From contig DFIN01000001.1 of assembly GCA_002372135.1 (NCBI GenBank), positions 8,327 through 72,326 on the forward strand: a stretch of DNA of 64,000 bases, read 5' to 3'. Of the stretch, positions 35,919 to 46,100 are shown in pieces. This stretch comes from Bacteroidales bacterium UBA3696 (GTDB lineage Bacteria > Bacteroidota > Bacteroidia > Bacteroidales > Paludibacteraceae). A program made the translations under genes and the position numbers. Each line of letters begins with the position of its first letter. The first letter of the stretch is position 1. The notes beneath the pieces are model-generated. The model ran no database searches and was not told the origin of the DNA. It worked only from the letters and a program-made list of their open reading frames with translations.

Positions 35919-36762
35919 AACGTGTCTTCATCTCTTTGCCCAAGGTGAGCAGTTGGTCGGTGGTGATCCAACCGTTGCGCCATGCAATCTCTTCGATACA
36001 AGCCACATACATGCCCTGCCGGTTCTGTATGGTGGCTACAAAATTGCCGGCATCGAGCAGGCTGTCGCAGTTGCCGGTATCCAACCAAGCGAATCCTCTG
36101 CCGAAGAGTTGGACATGGAGTGTACCTTCGTTGAGATAGAGGCGGTTGAGGTCGGTTATCTCGTATTCGCCGCGTGCGGAGGGTTGGAGGGCAGCGGCTT
36201 TGTCGCACACGGTATGATCGTAGAAATACAGACCGGGAACGGCATAGCGGCTCTTCGGGTGTTCCGGCTTTTCTTCCAGACTGAGCACCTTGCCGTCGGC
36301 ATCAAATTCGACGACTCCGTATGCGCGCGGATCGCTCACTTCGTAGCCGAAGATGCAGGCACCTCGTTGGTCACTACCCTCTATCATACTGACGGCAGTC
36401 TGAAGCATGTTGGTAAAGTTCTGACCATAGAACAGGTTGTCGCCCAAGATGAGGCATCCCGGCTCGCCTTGCAGGAAGTCGGCTCCTAAGACGAAGGCTT
36501 GTGCCAATCCGTTGGGAACGAGTTGCACTTTGTATTCAAGGCGCATACCCAGGCGTGAACCATCGCCTAAAAGTTCGCGGAACATAGGCAAGTCGCGCGG
36601 GGTGGAGATGATGAGAACTTCGCGGATGCCGGCGAGCATCAATGTGGACAAGGGGTAGTAAATCATCGGCTTGTCATAGACGGGCATGATCTGTTTGCTG
36701 ATGGCTTTACTGAGCGGGTAAAGGCGTGTCGCACTACCGCCTGCAAGGATAATTCCTTTCAT
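35884..36762 (-). CDS. rfbA: Glucose-1-phosphate thymidylyltransferase
   Basis: 292 residues from ATG 36762 ([16 protein letters not shown]). Nucleotide-binding [17 protein letters not shown] (slightly variant of GGSGTRLYP), [35 protein letters not shown] and [16 protein letters not shown] are diagnostic. Makes dTDP-glucose from glucose-1-P and dTTP, first step to dTDP-rhamnose. rfbB, rfbC and rfbD are not in the window. First gene of the run rfbA-FKBP-DUF4827-glmM-surE-hyp-lpxB. Confidence 0.94.
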   Translation of the reverse strand: MKGIILAGGSATRLYPLSKAISKQIMPVYDKPMIYYPLSTLMLAGIREVLIISTPRDLPMFRELLGDGSRLGMRLEYKVQLVPNGLAQAFVLGADFLQGEPGCLILGDNLFYGQNFTNMLQTAVSMIEGSDQRGACIFGYEVSDPRAYGVVEFDADGKVLSLEEKPEHPKSRYAVPGLYFYDHTVCDKAAALQPSARGEYEITDLNRLYLNEGTLHVQLFGRGFAWLDTGNCDSLLDAGNFVATIQNRQGMYVACIEEIAWRNGWITTDQLLTLGKEMKTRYGAYLEQLAQR

Positions 36763-36802
36763 AAGGTTATTGTATTGGAAAAATCGTGTTTCGTTTTGCG
36801 CC

Positions 36803-36810
36803 GCAAAGAT
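36803..36810 (-). promoter_or_regulatory. Promoter -7 box TATCTTTG of rfbA
   Basis: Minus-strand TATCTTTG matches TAnnTTTG and lies about 40 bases before the rfbA start. Confidence 0.6.
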
Positions 36811-36887
36811 AAGGCATGTCTGGCATACATACAACAACATTTTTTTGCAACCTCCAATGGCAAAAATGAAGATATTTGATTTTATCA

Positions 36888-36918
36888 TTTGCCGAATGTG
36901 GGATACGGAATACCTTTG
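36888..36918 (+). promoter_or_regulatory. Promoter TTTG-N19-TACCTTTG of gpmI
   Basis: TTTG at 36888-36891 and TACCTTTG at 36911-36918, 19 bases apart. About 31 bases before ATG 36950. Confidence 0.7.
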
Positions 36919-36949
36919 CCGCAAAAACAAATTGAAAATGAAGATAACC

Positions 36950-38515
36950 ATGAAAACATTACTTGCTATTCTTGACGGGTGGGGCATCGGCTTGCCGAAT
37001 GATGCCAATGCTATCTATTCCACCTCTACGCCCCATTGGGACGCATTACTCAATACTTATCCCCATAGTCAGTTGCAAGCCTCCGGGCTTAACGTAGGGC
37101 TGCCCGACGGGCAAATGGGCAACTCTGAAGTGGGACACCTCAATATAGGTGCCGGACGAGTAGTCTATCAGGACCTTGTTAAGATTAACCGCGCCATTGA
37201 GGACGGTTCCATCAAACGTAACCCCGAAATCGTGTCGGCTTTTACCACTGCGCAAAAACAGGGTGTCCGCCTGCATATCATGGGCTTGACCTCTAACGGC
37301 GGCGTTCACTCATCCTTAGAGCACCTCTTTGCCCTCTTGGATATAGCCAAGGAGTACGGCTTGGAAGGCAAGACGTTTGTTCACTGTTTTATGGACGGAC
37401 GCGACACTGACCCGCGTTCCGGCATCGGCTTTATTGACCAATTGGAAGCGCACATGCAGCAGTCCTGCGGCGAAATAGCCTCCATACAAGGCCGTTTCTA
37501 TGCCATGGACCGCGATAAACGCTGGGAGCGTATCCAAAAAGCATACGACTGCCTCGTGCACGGGCAAGGCGACCATTATGAAAGCATGCACCAAGCCATG
37601 CAAGCCTCCTACGACAACGAGGTTACCGACGAGTTTATCCTGCCTATCGTTCATACCCGCAACGGGCAGCCGATTGCCACCATTCAGGAAGGCGATGTGG
37701 TCATCTTCTTCAACTACCGCAACGACCGTGCCCGCGAAATCACCGAAGTGCTCACCCAGAAAGACCATATTGATATGGGCATGCGTACCCTGCCCCTGCA
37801 TTACTACTGCATGACTCCCTACGAATCCTCATTCACGGGTGTGCATATCCTATTCCCCAAAGATAACGTTACCAATACATTGGGCGAGATTCTTGCCCGT
37901 CAGGGGATGCGTCAGTTGCGTATTGCCGAAACGGAGAAGTTTGCCCATGTTACTTTCTTCTTCTCCGGCGGACGCGACCTGCCCTTTGAGAACGAGGACC
38001 GCATACTCATTCCTTCTCCAAAAGTGAAGACCTATGACATGCAACCCGAGATGTCTGCTCCCGAAGTGGCGGCTGCCTTGTGCGAGGATATGGATACGCA
38101 AAAGCATGAATGTATCATCCTCAATTTTGCCAACGGCGACATGGTAGGTCATACGGGTGTGTATGAGGCTATTCGTCAGGCGGTTGTGACTATTGATATC
38201 TGCCTTGACCGTGTCGTCAAGTCGGCGCAGAAGAATGGGTATGAGGTTATTATTATTGCCGACCACGGCAATGCCGATGTGGCGAAGAACGAGGATGGGT
38301 CTAAGAACACCCAACACTCGCTCAATCCCGTGCCCTTCATCTATGTCCCCTCGCCTCTGAATCATCCCGAGTGGAATGGTCAGACACCTGATTTGCAGTC
38401 GCTTTATCGTATAAGTGACGGTATTCTTGCCGATGTGGCACCCTCTATGTGCGCCTTGCTCGGTATTGACCAACCTGAGGAAATGACCGGTAAGAACCTC
38501 ATTGCATGCAACTAA
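36950..38515 (+). CDS. gpmI: 2,3-bisphosphoglycerate-independent phosphoglycerate mutase
   Basis: 521 residues from ATG 36950 ([14 protein letters not shown]); ATG 36938 is possible and adds four residues. Metal ligand Asp9 and phosphoserine Ser59 (in [10 protein letters not shown]) are present, as are [44 protein letters not shown] and IIADHGNAD. Interconverts 3- and 2-phosphoglycerate in glycolysis. The stop overlaps the CPBP protease start by 10 bases. Confidence 0.96.
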   Translation: MKTLLAILDGWGIGLPNDANAIYSTSTPHWDALLNTYPHSQLQASGLNVGLPDGQMGNSEVGHLNIGAGRVVYQDLVKINRAIEDGSIKRNPEIVSAFTTAQKQGVRLHIMGLTSNGGVHSSLEHLFALLDIAKEYGLEGKTFVHCFMDGRDTDPRSGIGFIDQLEAHMQQSCGEIASIQGRFYAMDRDKRWERIQKAYDCLVHGQGDHYESMHQAMQASYDNEVTDEFILPIVHTRNGQPIATIQEGDVVIFFNYRNDRAREITEVLTQKDHIDMGMRTLPLHYYCMTPYESSFTGVHILFPKDNVTNTLGEILARQGMRQLRIAETEKFAHVTFFFSGGRDLPFENEDRILIPSPKVKTYDMQPEMSAPEVAAALCEDMDTQKHECIILNFANGDMVGHTGVYEAIRQAVVTIDICLDRVVKSAQKNGYEVIIIADHGNADVAKNEDGSKNTQHSLNPVPFIYVPSPLNHPEWNGQTPDLQSLYRISDGILADVAPSMCALLGIDQPEEMTGKNLIACN

Positions 38516-39414
38516 AAGGCAGATACGCCCACTCACGCCCCTTCGTCAAGGTCTTGCAGTGGATGGCAGTTATCGTCTGCTTAACCTTGCTTTCCGTGCT
38601 GCTCATAAACCTATTGCAAAGTCTGACGGGGTGGAGTAGTGCCGATATGGCTTATTTGAAGACCGTGCAGGCGTTGCAGACGGTCAGTGTTTTTCTCTTG
38701 CCCCCCCTGCTGTTGGCTTATGTTTGGTCGGACAAACCTTGGCAATGGTTGCACCTTGCTAAGGTTCGCCCCGTAGATAGTCTGGTTCAGAAAAAAATCA
38801 CGGCGGTTTGGTGGTTAGTGCCCATCAGTATCGTGTCGGCGATGCCGGCTATTAACCTGCTCGTGTATATCAACGAGCAGATTAGTCTGCCCGCTTTCTT
38901 AGCCCCTATGGAGGCGTGGATGCAGCAGATGGAGGAGAATGCGGCTGTGCTAACCGAGCGTTTCTTGCAGGTGGACAATGGTTGGGGCTTGCTTTTTAAT
39001 CTGTTCGTAATGGCTTTGCTGCCGGCATTGGGGGAAGAACTGACTTTTCGCGGCATCCTGCTCAACGGTTTGAACCGGCATCAGCAGCTACACCTTGCCA
39101 TCTGGGTGGTCGCCGTCCTCTTCTCGGCTATGCACATGCAGTTCTACGGCTTTATTCCTCGTATGTTGTTAGGGGCATACTTCGGCTATTTGGTGGTATG
39201 GAGCGGTTCGCTGTGGTTGCCAGTATTGGCGCACCTAACCAATAATGCGATGGCTGTTATCGGCAATTATGTCGTTTTTAAGACCCAATCGGATACCCAA
39301 TGGCTTGAGTCGTTTGGCACCGGGGATACACTATGGGTCGGAATAGTCAGTCTGCTCGTTTCGCTGTTCATGATAGCGATTATTTCCCGTCTTATGAATA
39401 AACGTTGCTGTTAG
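38506..39414 (+). CDS. CPBP-family intramembrane glutamic protease
   Basis: 302 residues with about 7-8 membrane spans. Active-site motifs: LGEELTFRG (Glu177, Glu178 and Arg182), [11 protein letters not shown] (His) and HLTNNAM (His/Asn), as in CAAX prenyl protease 2/ABI proteins. Substrate unknown. Overlaps gpmI, so the two are co-transcribed. Its 3' flank holds the large palindrome at 39438-39485. Confidence 0.88.
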   Translation: MQLKGRYAHSRPFVKVLQWMAVIVCLTLLSVLLINLLQSLTGWSSADMAYLKTVQALQTVSVFLLPPLLLAYVWSDKPWQWLHLAKVRPVDSLVQKKITAVWWLVPISIVSAMPAINLLVYINEQISLPAFLAPMEAWMQQMEENAAVLTERFLQVDNGWGLLFNLFVMALLPALGEELTFRGILLNGLNRHQQLHLAIWVVAVLFSAMHMQFYGFIPRMLLGAYFGYLVVWSGSLWLPVLAHLTNNAMAVIGNYVVFKTQSDTQWLESFGTGDTLWVGIVSLLVSLFMIAIISRLMNKRCC

Positions 39415-39437
39415 ATCGCTTCGCTGTTAGAAGTTAG

Positions 39438-39485
39438 AAATAATTGGCACCAATCAAACGACCCTTTGATTGGTGCCAATTATTT
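39438..39485. repeat. Perfect 21-bp palindrome containing left recombination-type site
   Basis: Arms 39438-39458 and 39465-39485 are perfectly complementary around the 6-base spacer CGACCC (39459-39464). There is no U-run after it, so it is a weak candidate for a terminator of the CPBP gene. The inner 34 bases (39445-39478: TGGCACCAATCAAA, CGACCC, TTTGATTGGTGCCA) recur inverted at 39766-39799. Confidence 0.9.
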
Positions 39486-39629
39486 AAGTTGAAAGAAGAT
39501 GGCAAGTATGTAAGTGGAAAAATTTGAGAATTATGCAGTATTACTGTATTCAAATAGTTAGTAAATTCTCCAAAAACACCACTCAAAATGCTTGAATATA
39601 AATGAAAAATCAAAAAATGTGCATGAAAA

Positions 39630-39661
39630 TTTGGCTGTTTTTGTTTCATGTTGTAATTTTG
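39630..39661 (+). promoter_or_regulatory. Promoter TTTG-N20-TAATTTTG within the candidate invertible segment
   Basis: TTTG at 39630-39633 and TAATTTTG at 39654-39661, 20 bases apart: a perfect consensus match. No other TAnnTTTG box is seen between here and the giant gene's ATG at 40184, so this is its likely promoter, with a leader of about 520 bases. Confidence 0.7.
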
Positions 39662-39727
39662 CAGCCACATTAGATGTGAAGGATTGCAGTTCTGCAAATC
39701 ACGAAGTGTGAATTCTTTAATACAAAA

Positions 39728-39751
39728 AAATGAGGGATAAGAATCCCTCAT
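39728..39751 (-). terminator. Hairpin with T-run on the minus strand
   Basis: The plus strand reads AAAAAAATGAGGGAT, three bases, then AATCCCTCA. On the minus strand this is a GAGGGATT/AATCCCTC-type stem followed by a T-run, i.e. an intrinsic terminator for leftward transcription. If the segment inverts, it would face the giant gene instead and could reinforce the OFF state. Confidence 0.45.
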
Positions 39752-39765
39752 GACCACAAAAACAG

Positions 39766-39799
39766 TGGCACCAATCAAAGGGTCGTTTTTTAGGTGCCA
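39766..39799. repeat. Right recombination-type site (inverted copy)
   Basis: TGGCACCAATCAAA (39766-39779), core GGGTCG (39780-39785), TTTTTTAGGTGCCA (39786-39799). The left arm is identical to the left site's arm; the right arm differs at three positions, so the site is less symmetric. Partner of 39445-39478. Confidence 0.75.
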
Positions 39800-39925
39800 C
39801 ACGGGGTGCGAATATTGCCGGGGATGAATAGTCCTTTGACGTATTGGATTACCGTAAAAATTGTATTTTTTCAACGAAAAAGTTGAAAAACGCTTATTAT
39901 ATCATATCGAATGTCGGCGGTCGGA

Positions 39926-40060
39926 ATGTCTCGGGTGTTAGGATTTGGGGATAACCAATACCGCCTTTATGAAGACGGTGAGATGTCCTCTGAAGCGATA
40001 GGCAAGATGTTATTTTCAATGGCTGCACGAGTTCTTCTCTTTCGGAGGATTTGTGAATAA
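39926..40060 (+). CDS. Possible 44-codon ORF in the leader of the giant gene
   Basis: ATG 39926 to TAA 40058-40060 encodes MSRVLGFGDNQYRLYEDGEM and 24 further residues ending FRRICE. It lies between the candidate invertible promoter and the terminator hairpin. It has no recognised domain. It could be a small leader gene, a gene remnant, or chance. Confidence 0.25.
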   Translation: MSRVLGFGDNQYRLYEDGEMSSEAIGKMLFSMAARVLLFRRICE

Positions 40061-40101
40061 AGTGGCGATGTGATAAGACGCTCGTTCAAGAGCAGAAAAT
40101 G

Positions 40102-40141
40102 AAAGCGGTAATCCAATCAGTGAGCGGATTACCGCTTTTTT
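40102..40141 (+). terminator. Intrinsic terminator or attenuator just before the giant gene
   Basis: Perfect 13-bp stem: AAAGCGGTAATCC (40102-40114) with GGATTACCGCTTT (40126-40138), 11-base loop, followed by a T-run to 40141. It sits between the only visible promoter and the giant gene's start (40184), so it would stop most transcripts unless prevented. The left arm bases 40106-40115 can instead pair with 39845-39854 (TGGATTACCG), an alternative structure that would free the terminator. Confidence 0.7.
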
Positions 40142-40183
40142 ATGTGCACGGTGCACGCTACTAACTCAAAAAACAATATACGT

Positions 40184-43100
40184 ATGAAAAAATTTTTCTC
40201 CTTTTGTTTGGTGATTGCCGCCGTGTTTCTGACCCTATCTCCGCAGATAGCGCGGGCGCAGTTAAATGAGTATTTTTCTATCCGAAGTACGTGGTCGGGG
40301 GCAACTACGACCATTACGTTCAACGGGAGTGTCAGTGTGGATTTGTGGTACTCTACCGACAAGTCCAACTGGACGCAGATTACCGAGACAACCAATATCC
40401 CCACGTACAACAAAACCTATTTCAAGGGAAACAACCCGACCGGTTTCAGCACAAGTACAACGGATTTTGTGCAGTTCTTGGCAGGAGGGACAAGTCAGGT
40501 TTACTACCTTGAGGGCAACATCATGTCGCTCATTAACGGCAATGATTTTGCGACTAATTATTCCACAATCCCGTCTGATTATTGCTTTTATTCCTTGTTT
40601 ACCAATAAAGCGGGGTTGAGTAGTGGATATACAGAAACCAATTGGTATGCCGGCGATTTACTACTACCGGCGGATTATCTGACTCCGCACTGTTACGAGT
40701 CGATGTTTGAGCGAACATACGTCAAGACGCAGCCGCAACTGCCTGCGCAGCATTTGGCGGAGTATTGCTATCATAAAATGTACTATACCAGTATGTCATT
40801 GGATATGCGTACCTCTTATCCCGCTACGCCGATAGAGTATATCCTTCCGGCGGAGGAGTTGGTGCCGCACTGCTATGAGCATATGTTCGGCATATACAAC
40901 AACAATCCGACTATTTACCAATATGTAACCATTATGGCAACCTCTTTGCAAGACCGCAGAGGTGAAGATATTGAAAATTGCCTGAAAGAGATGTTCTATT
41001 ATGGTGTCGCTCTTAGCTCTACATCCGGCAAATATACCAAATATTTTGTACAACTGTTCTTTACGAATTGGGGGGATGTCAGCAAGACAACTTGTCCGAC
41101 ATACAACTGGTTCGGTGGAAATTATAATTGTTCCGGTAACTATTTCTTCTATGACGCAAACCTTTCTTGGTCAGTATCTAATATTAAATTGGGATACAGC
41201 GGTATTAAATCTCAATTCCCGAATGGAGCATATAGTTGCGAAACGAACAATTGTACGAGCTTCTGGGTGCCTGAAGATTACAACTACCTCACTTTCGACT
41301 GTAAGACCAACGGCGGCACATGGGAGGCGGATGACGACTACAACACCGACCTCCGCCGCGTGGTGCGTGCCGGCTACACTGCCAAGACGGTGCCTGCCGC
41401 TCCGCACAAGTTAGGTTGCACCTTCCTCGGCTGGTACACCGCTCCCTCTGGAGGTACGAAAGTGGATAACGCCACTATCCTCTCACAGACAACGGCGCAA
41501 ACCTACTACGCGCAGTTCATACCTAACGATGTGGACTACACCATCACCATCGCCAACGGCGAACACGGACACGTAGTCGTAACGCGCAACAACGAACCGA
41601 CTGCCACTTACACCACCACCTCTTCGGTGCACAATATGTCCGAACTGACTATCACTGCCGTTCCCGATGCAGGCTACCGCTTCAAAGCATGGACAGGCGA
41701 TGCCGCCACTATCAAAACAGCTGAAGACAATGGCACCACCTACTACCTTGTTAACGACATCACCGTAGGTGCCACCTTCGAAGCCGACGAATGCACCGTG
41801 ACGATTAACACCCCTGCATCCAACGGTACGCTGGCTGCATCCGACGGCACGAACAACTACGCTTCGGGCAATACCTACACTTTCAACCGCCAATTAGACC
41901 TCAACAAGGTGCTGACCTTTACTGCCACACCTGCCACACACCGCCTCTTCACAGGCTTCACGGTAACGGGTGCGGAATTGAGCAACATTACAGCAGCCCA
42001 CACCCCGTATCAATATGATGATGTGGTAACGGCTCAATACACCATCACCGCCTCCACACCGGACGAGGTGACGGTAGACGCGACCTTCGTCAAACCGACC
42101 TACACAGTCTCCACGTCCATCACCGGCAAGAACGGCGGTTATGTCACCCTGACAGCCGACGGCTATGCTGACCAGACCGGCAGCGGAACGTATGACATCG
42201 ACACCCGCGTGACCCTGACCGCCACGCCGAACAACGCGATGTTCAAATTCGTCAAATGGACTGACAATGACAGCGACAACCCCGTGCGTGTCATTACAGC
42301 GCTGACTAGTGATATAGCTCTCTCAGCCGAGTTTGACTTGGAGGGCGAACTCTGGTCCGCTCCCGCTACGGTGGATGTCTATTCGTCAGGTGTCACCCCG
42401 ACCTGCACTTCTACTATTACAACATCCAACTATCGCATCCTGTATAATTTGGATCCCGTTAAAGGTAGTGACAACATTACCTATACGCCTGTGGATATGG
42501 GTGCAGGTGTCGCTTGGGCGGACAAGAACATCGGTGCCACCGACCCGACCAAGGCGGGCAGTTACTTCTATTGGGGAGGCACAAAAGCCTACGGGGAAGA
42601 AGGTTATACAACGGTATCAAGTTCAAACTACTATAAAGGAGTGGCGGATATGACGGCGACCACATCAACAGCTGTCGCCGCGCAGTATCCTTTACCCACT
42701 GAAGCTGATGCCGCAACGCAAAAGATGGGCGGGCAATGGCGTATGCCTACTTACTATGAGATGAATAATCTCATTTCTTCCACTTACACAAGTAGTGCGC
42801 AGGTTAATTATAACTATACAGTTACCAACAAGTACTACACAGACGATAAGATTTTTATTCCTGCCGGAGGACGATATGAAACCACTTTGTCCAAAGGTGC
42901 GGCATACCTTTGGACAAGTACCGTAGCTGGTAAGAACGGAGCCAGCAGCAAACCGTGGGTATATTATAATCACGCGATGAGAGGCAATGTTACTACCACT
43001 GGAAATTCTGTGGCTTATTATGCTCTGCCTGTCCGTGCCGTCTATGTCCCGTCGTTCGAGACCTGCACGCTGCAAGTGCTTGTCTATTGGGCATCTACGC

Positions 43101-46100
43101 TGAAATGGACTTACAACTACATCTGTGAGGTCGGTCAGACCGTCACCATCCGTCAGCATCCTGCCGCAAGCGGATACAAGTTGTCGGCTTGGAGGGAGAA
43201 CACTTACTCGGGTACCGAACTCTCCACGGACAATAGTTATACTGTGACGCTTACAGGGAACCAGACGATAGCGGCGCATTACATCTCCGCCACCACCTAT
43301 CAGCTGACCACCAAAGCCTCTCCGCTCAAGGGCGGAACGGTGGATGGCGGTGGTTATTACCCAACCGGTACAAGCGTTACGCTTACCGCCACACCGAATG
43401 CCAACTACCGCTTTGTGCGCTGGTCGGACGGCAATACCGACAATCCGCGTACTTACACTACCACAAACGCGGCTGTTACGCTTACGGCGGAGTTTGAAGG
43501 CTATGTGACGGGCGTTACATCCTCTACAGCCAACGTGGATGTGTTCGCTTACACCGCTAACACCAACTGCTACAAGATTCTCTACGACCTGCCATCAGAG
43601 GTGAACGGCTACCGTCCTGTGGATATGGGTAATGGCGTGGCCTGGGCTAACAAGAACCTCGGTGCAGCCGATAGTACGGCTTCGGGCAACTACTATGTCT
43701 GGGGCACGACCTCTCCGTTCACATCGGTGGCCACAGGCACTTATTATGCAGGCGCAATGGATATACCGCTGACCACCTCAACGACTCTCAGTGCGCAATA
43801 TGCTTTGCCTGCCGATTCGGATGCCGCTACGGTGAATATGGGTGAGCGGTGGCGTATGCCGAATTATGCGGAAATCTATTACCTCGCCAATCCTAACGGA
43901 GCCACGGAAGCAGGTGCTGCCGCAACGGGTTTCACATATACCAACAAACTCAGTGGCGAGAAATTGTTCATTCCGGCAGCAGGTTACCATAACAAAGTTG
44001 GGAATACTCCCTCCTCAACACCTACATCCGGAACGTACTTCTGGGGTAGCACGGTTGGAAAATTCAATGCCAACGGCTATCAGTGTGTAGCTTCCTGCTA
44101 TCAAAGCGGTGGGGCGTTGTATAACAATACAACATACGGATATGTGTATTACGCCATGCCTGTCCGTGCTGTCTATGTGCCGCCGTTCGAGACCTGCACG
44201 CTGAAAGTAACCGTGACAGGTCTTAACCAGGTAGGCAACGGCACAAGCACCTATTACTATTATTATATCTGCGAAGTAGGTCAGCGCATTCGTATCACCG
44301 CGCAACCGCACTCCGTGGGTTCTACGGGCTTTACCTACGCCTTCACGCAGTGGACCGATGATGACAATAGCAGTGCCGTGGTGGGGACGGACCCGACTCT
44401 CGACTTCGTCATCGCGGGCAACACCAACTACACCGCCACTTTTGCTTCCACCACCAATTTCTCCACCATTCACGCTTTGCCACAACCCCGCTCCGGCGGA
44501 TATGTCTATGGCGTAGGGCGTTATAAGAATGGCGTTACTACGCGGCTGCACGCTGTGCCGGAAGAGGGCTGGACTTTCGTCCGCTGGGAGGACAACAACT
44601 CTACCAACCCCTACCGTGAGATAACCGTCAATGGCGATGCATCCTACAATGCCGTCTTCACCTCTGCCGTACCCGCTGCGGCTTCGGCACACAAGTACGT
44701 CAATGTATGGCACGAAGCAACCACCACCACAACGGAAACACTCTATGACGGTTCGCCCCTTGAGACTTGCACGCTGACGGTCAAGACTTATCAGTCGAAT
44801 AGCGCCAAGGCTACCTACAACTTCGTTTGCGAAAAAGGACAAACCGTCACGGTGAGTGCGTTCACCAACACCGCCAACTACTCGCTCCTGCACTGGACCA
44901 ATTTGGAGTACGACATAATGAGTTACGACCCGACAGTGGAGTTGGTGGTAACGGAAGACATCACCTACATCGCTACGTTCTATACCACGCGTGCAACGAC
45001 CCGTACACTGACGCTTGACTGTACGCCGCGAGAGGGAGCAATTTTTGATGGTGCTATTAAGGGGAACACCAACCATATCGGCGTGTATGAGGACGGTCAG
45101 GTGACCAAACTTGTCTGCCATCCGAATCCGCACTACCGCTTCCTCTATTGGGACGATGACCACTCGCTGACTGACACGGCGCGTATCGTCACTGTAACGG
45201 AGGATAGGACATATACCGCTGTATTGGAGATGGATTATGACCTCACTACCGTACATTCCGAGGATGCTTTCGCGCAGGTTTATCAAGGCGGTACTTATCA
45301 GGGTACGTACCTGCGTTACGCCCTGCCGGGCTATGATGCCAACGGCTACCGCCCCGTGGATGTGGGTGTCGGTGTGGCATGGGCGAACAAGAACATCGGA
45401 GCCGCTGACAGCACCAAGGCGGGCGACTATTTTGTCTGGGGTCTTACCACTCCCGCCACTACGGTCAGCAGCAGCGGAACCAACTACTGGACGGGTGTCA
45501 CCTCAATGTCCTCAACCCTGACTTCAAGCAACACAGCTGTGCAGTATCCGCTTCCCGCCGCCAATGATGCCGCAACGCAGATTATGGGCGAGCGGTGGCG
45601 TATGGCGACTTATCAGGAGATATACAATCTGGCTAATGTGACAGGCAGCGGTTCCACCGAGGAAGGCCAGGCATCAGCAGGATTCAGATATACCAACAAG
45701 GAGGACAATTCGCAGTTCATCTTTATCCCTGCAGCCGGATGCAAGAAGACATCGGGTACGGAAACGGTAACAACCGGTACAACCCACTTCTGGGGCAGCA
45801 CGGTCAAGTCTGTCAGTGCCGCTTCATCCCAGCCTACATACTACTTGAATGGCGGTTGTTCAGCGGGTTCCACCACTTACTATGCATGGAACGCCATGCC
45901 AATCCGCGCCGTCTATGTGCCGCCGTTCCAGACCTGCTCCGTAACGGTGAAGACTCCTACCAATCAGTATATGTACATCTGCGAGGTAGGTCAGCGCATC
46001 ACCATCACCGCTTTCTATGGGGCTGCCACGGCAACCAGTCAGAATTATCGTGTGCGTGACTGGATAGACCAGAACAATGTCATTGTTTCCACCGACCAGA

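Larger units (their letters stand above)
39459..39785. other. Candidate invertible DNA segment carrying a promoter
   Basis: The segment is bounded by two 34-bp sites with 14-base arms and an asymmetric 6-base core: left CGACCC, right GGGTCG, i.e. the same core in opposite orientation. A 23-base stretch is identical between 39456-39478 and the reverse complement of 39766-39788. Arms plus short core are the layout of tyrosine-recombinase crossover sites. Inside lies a consensus promoter (39630-39661) that now reads towards the giant surface-protein gene. Inversion would turn it away. No recombinase gene is in the window, so it would act in trans. Inference from structure only. Confidence 0.6.

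Noticed and set aside
35884..36762. Start of an O-antigen or capsule locus at rfbA
   Set aside because: No rfbB/C/D, flippase, polymerase or clear glycosyltransferases follow; neighbours are folding and cell-wall precursor genes.
39434..39874. 146-codon minus-strand ORF
   Set aside because: It runs through the palindromes, the promoter and the terminator hairpin; its sequence shows no domain or signal and looks like non-coding DNA.
44015..45286. 423-codon ORF on the strand opposite the giant gene, and similar ones at 49217-50179 and 48773-49168
   Set aside because: They are shadows of repeated codons in the giant gene; composition is full of Val, Gly, Arg and Ile with no domain.
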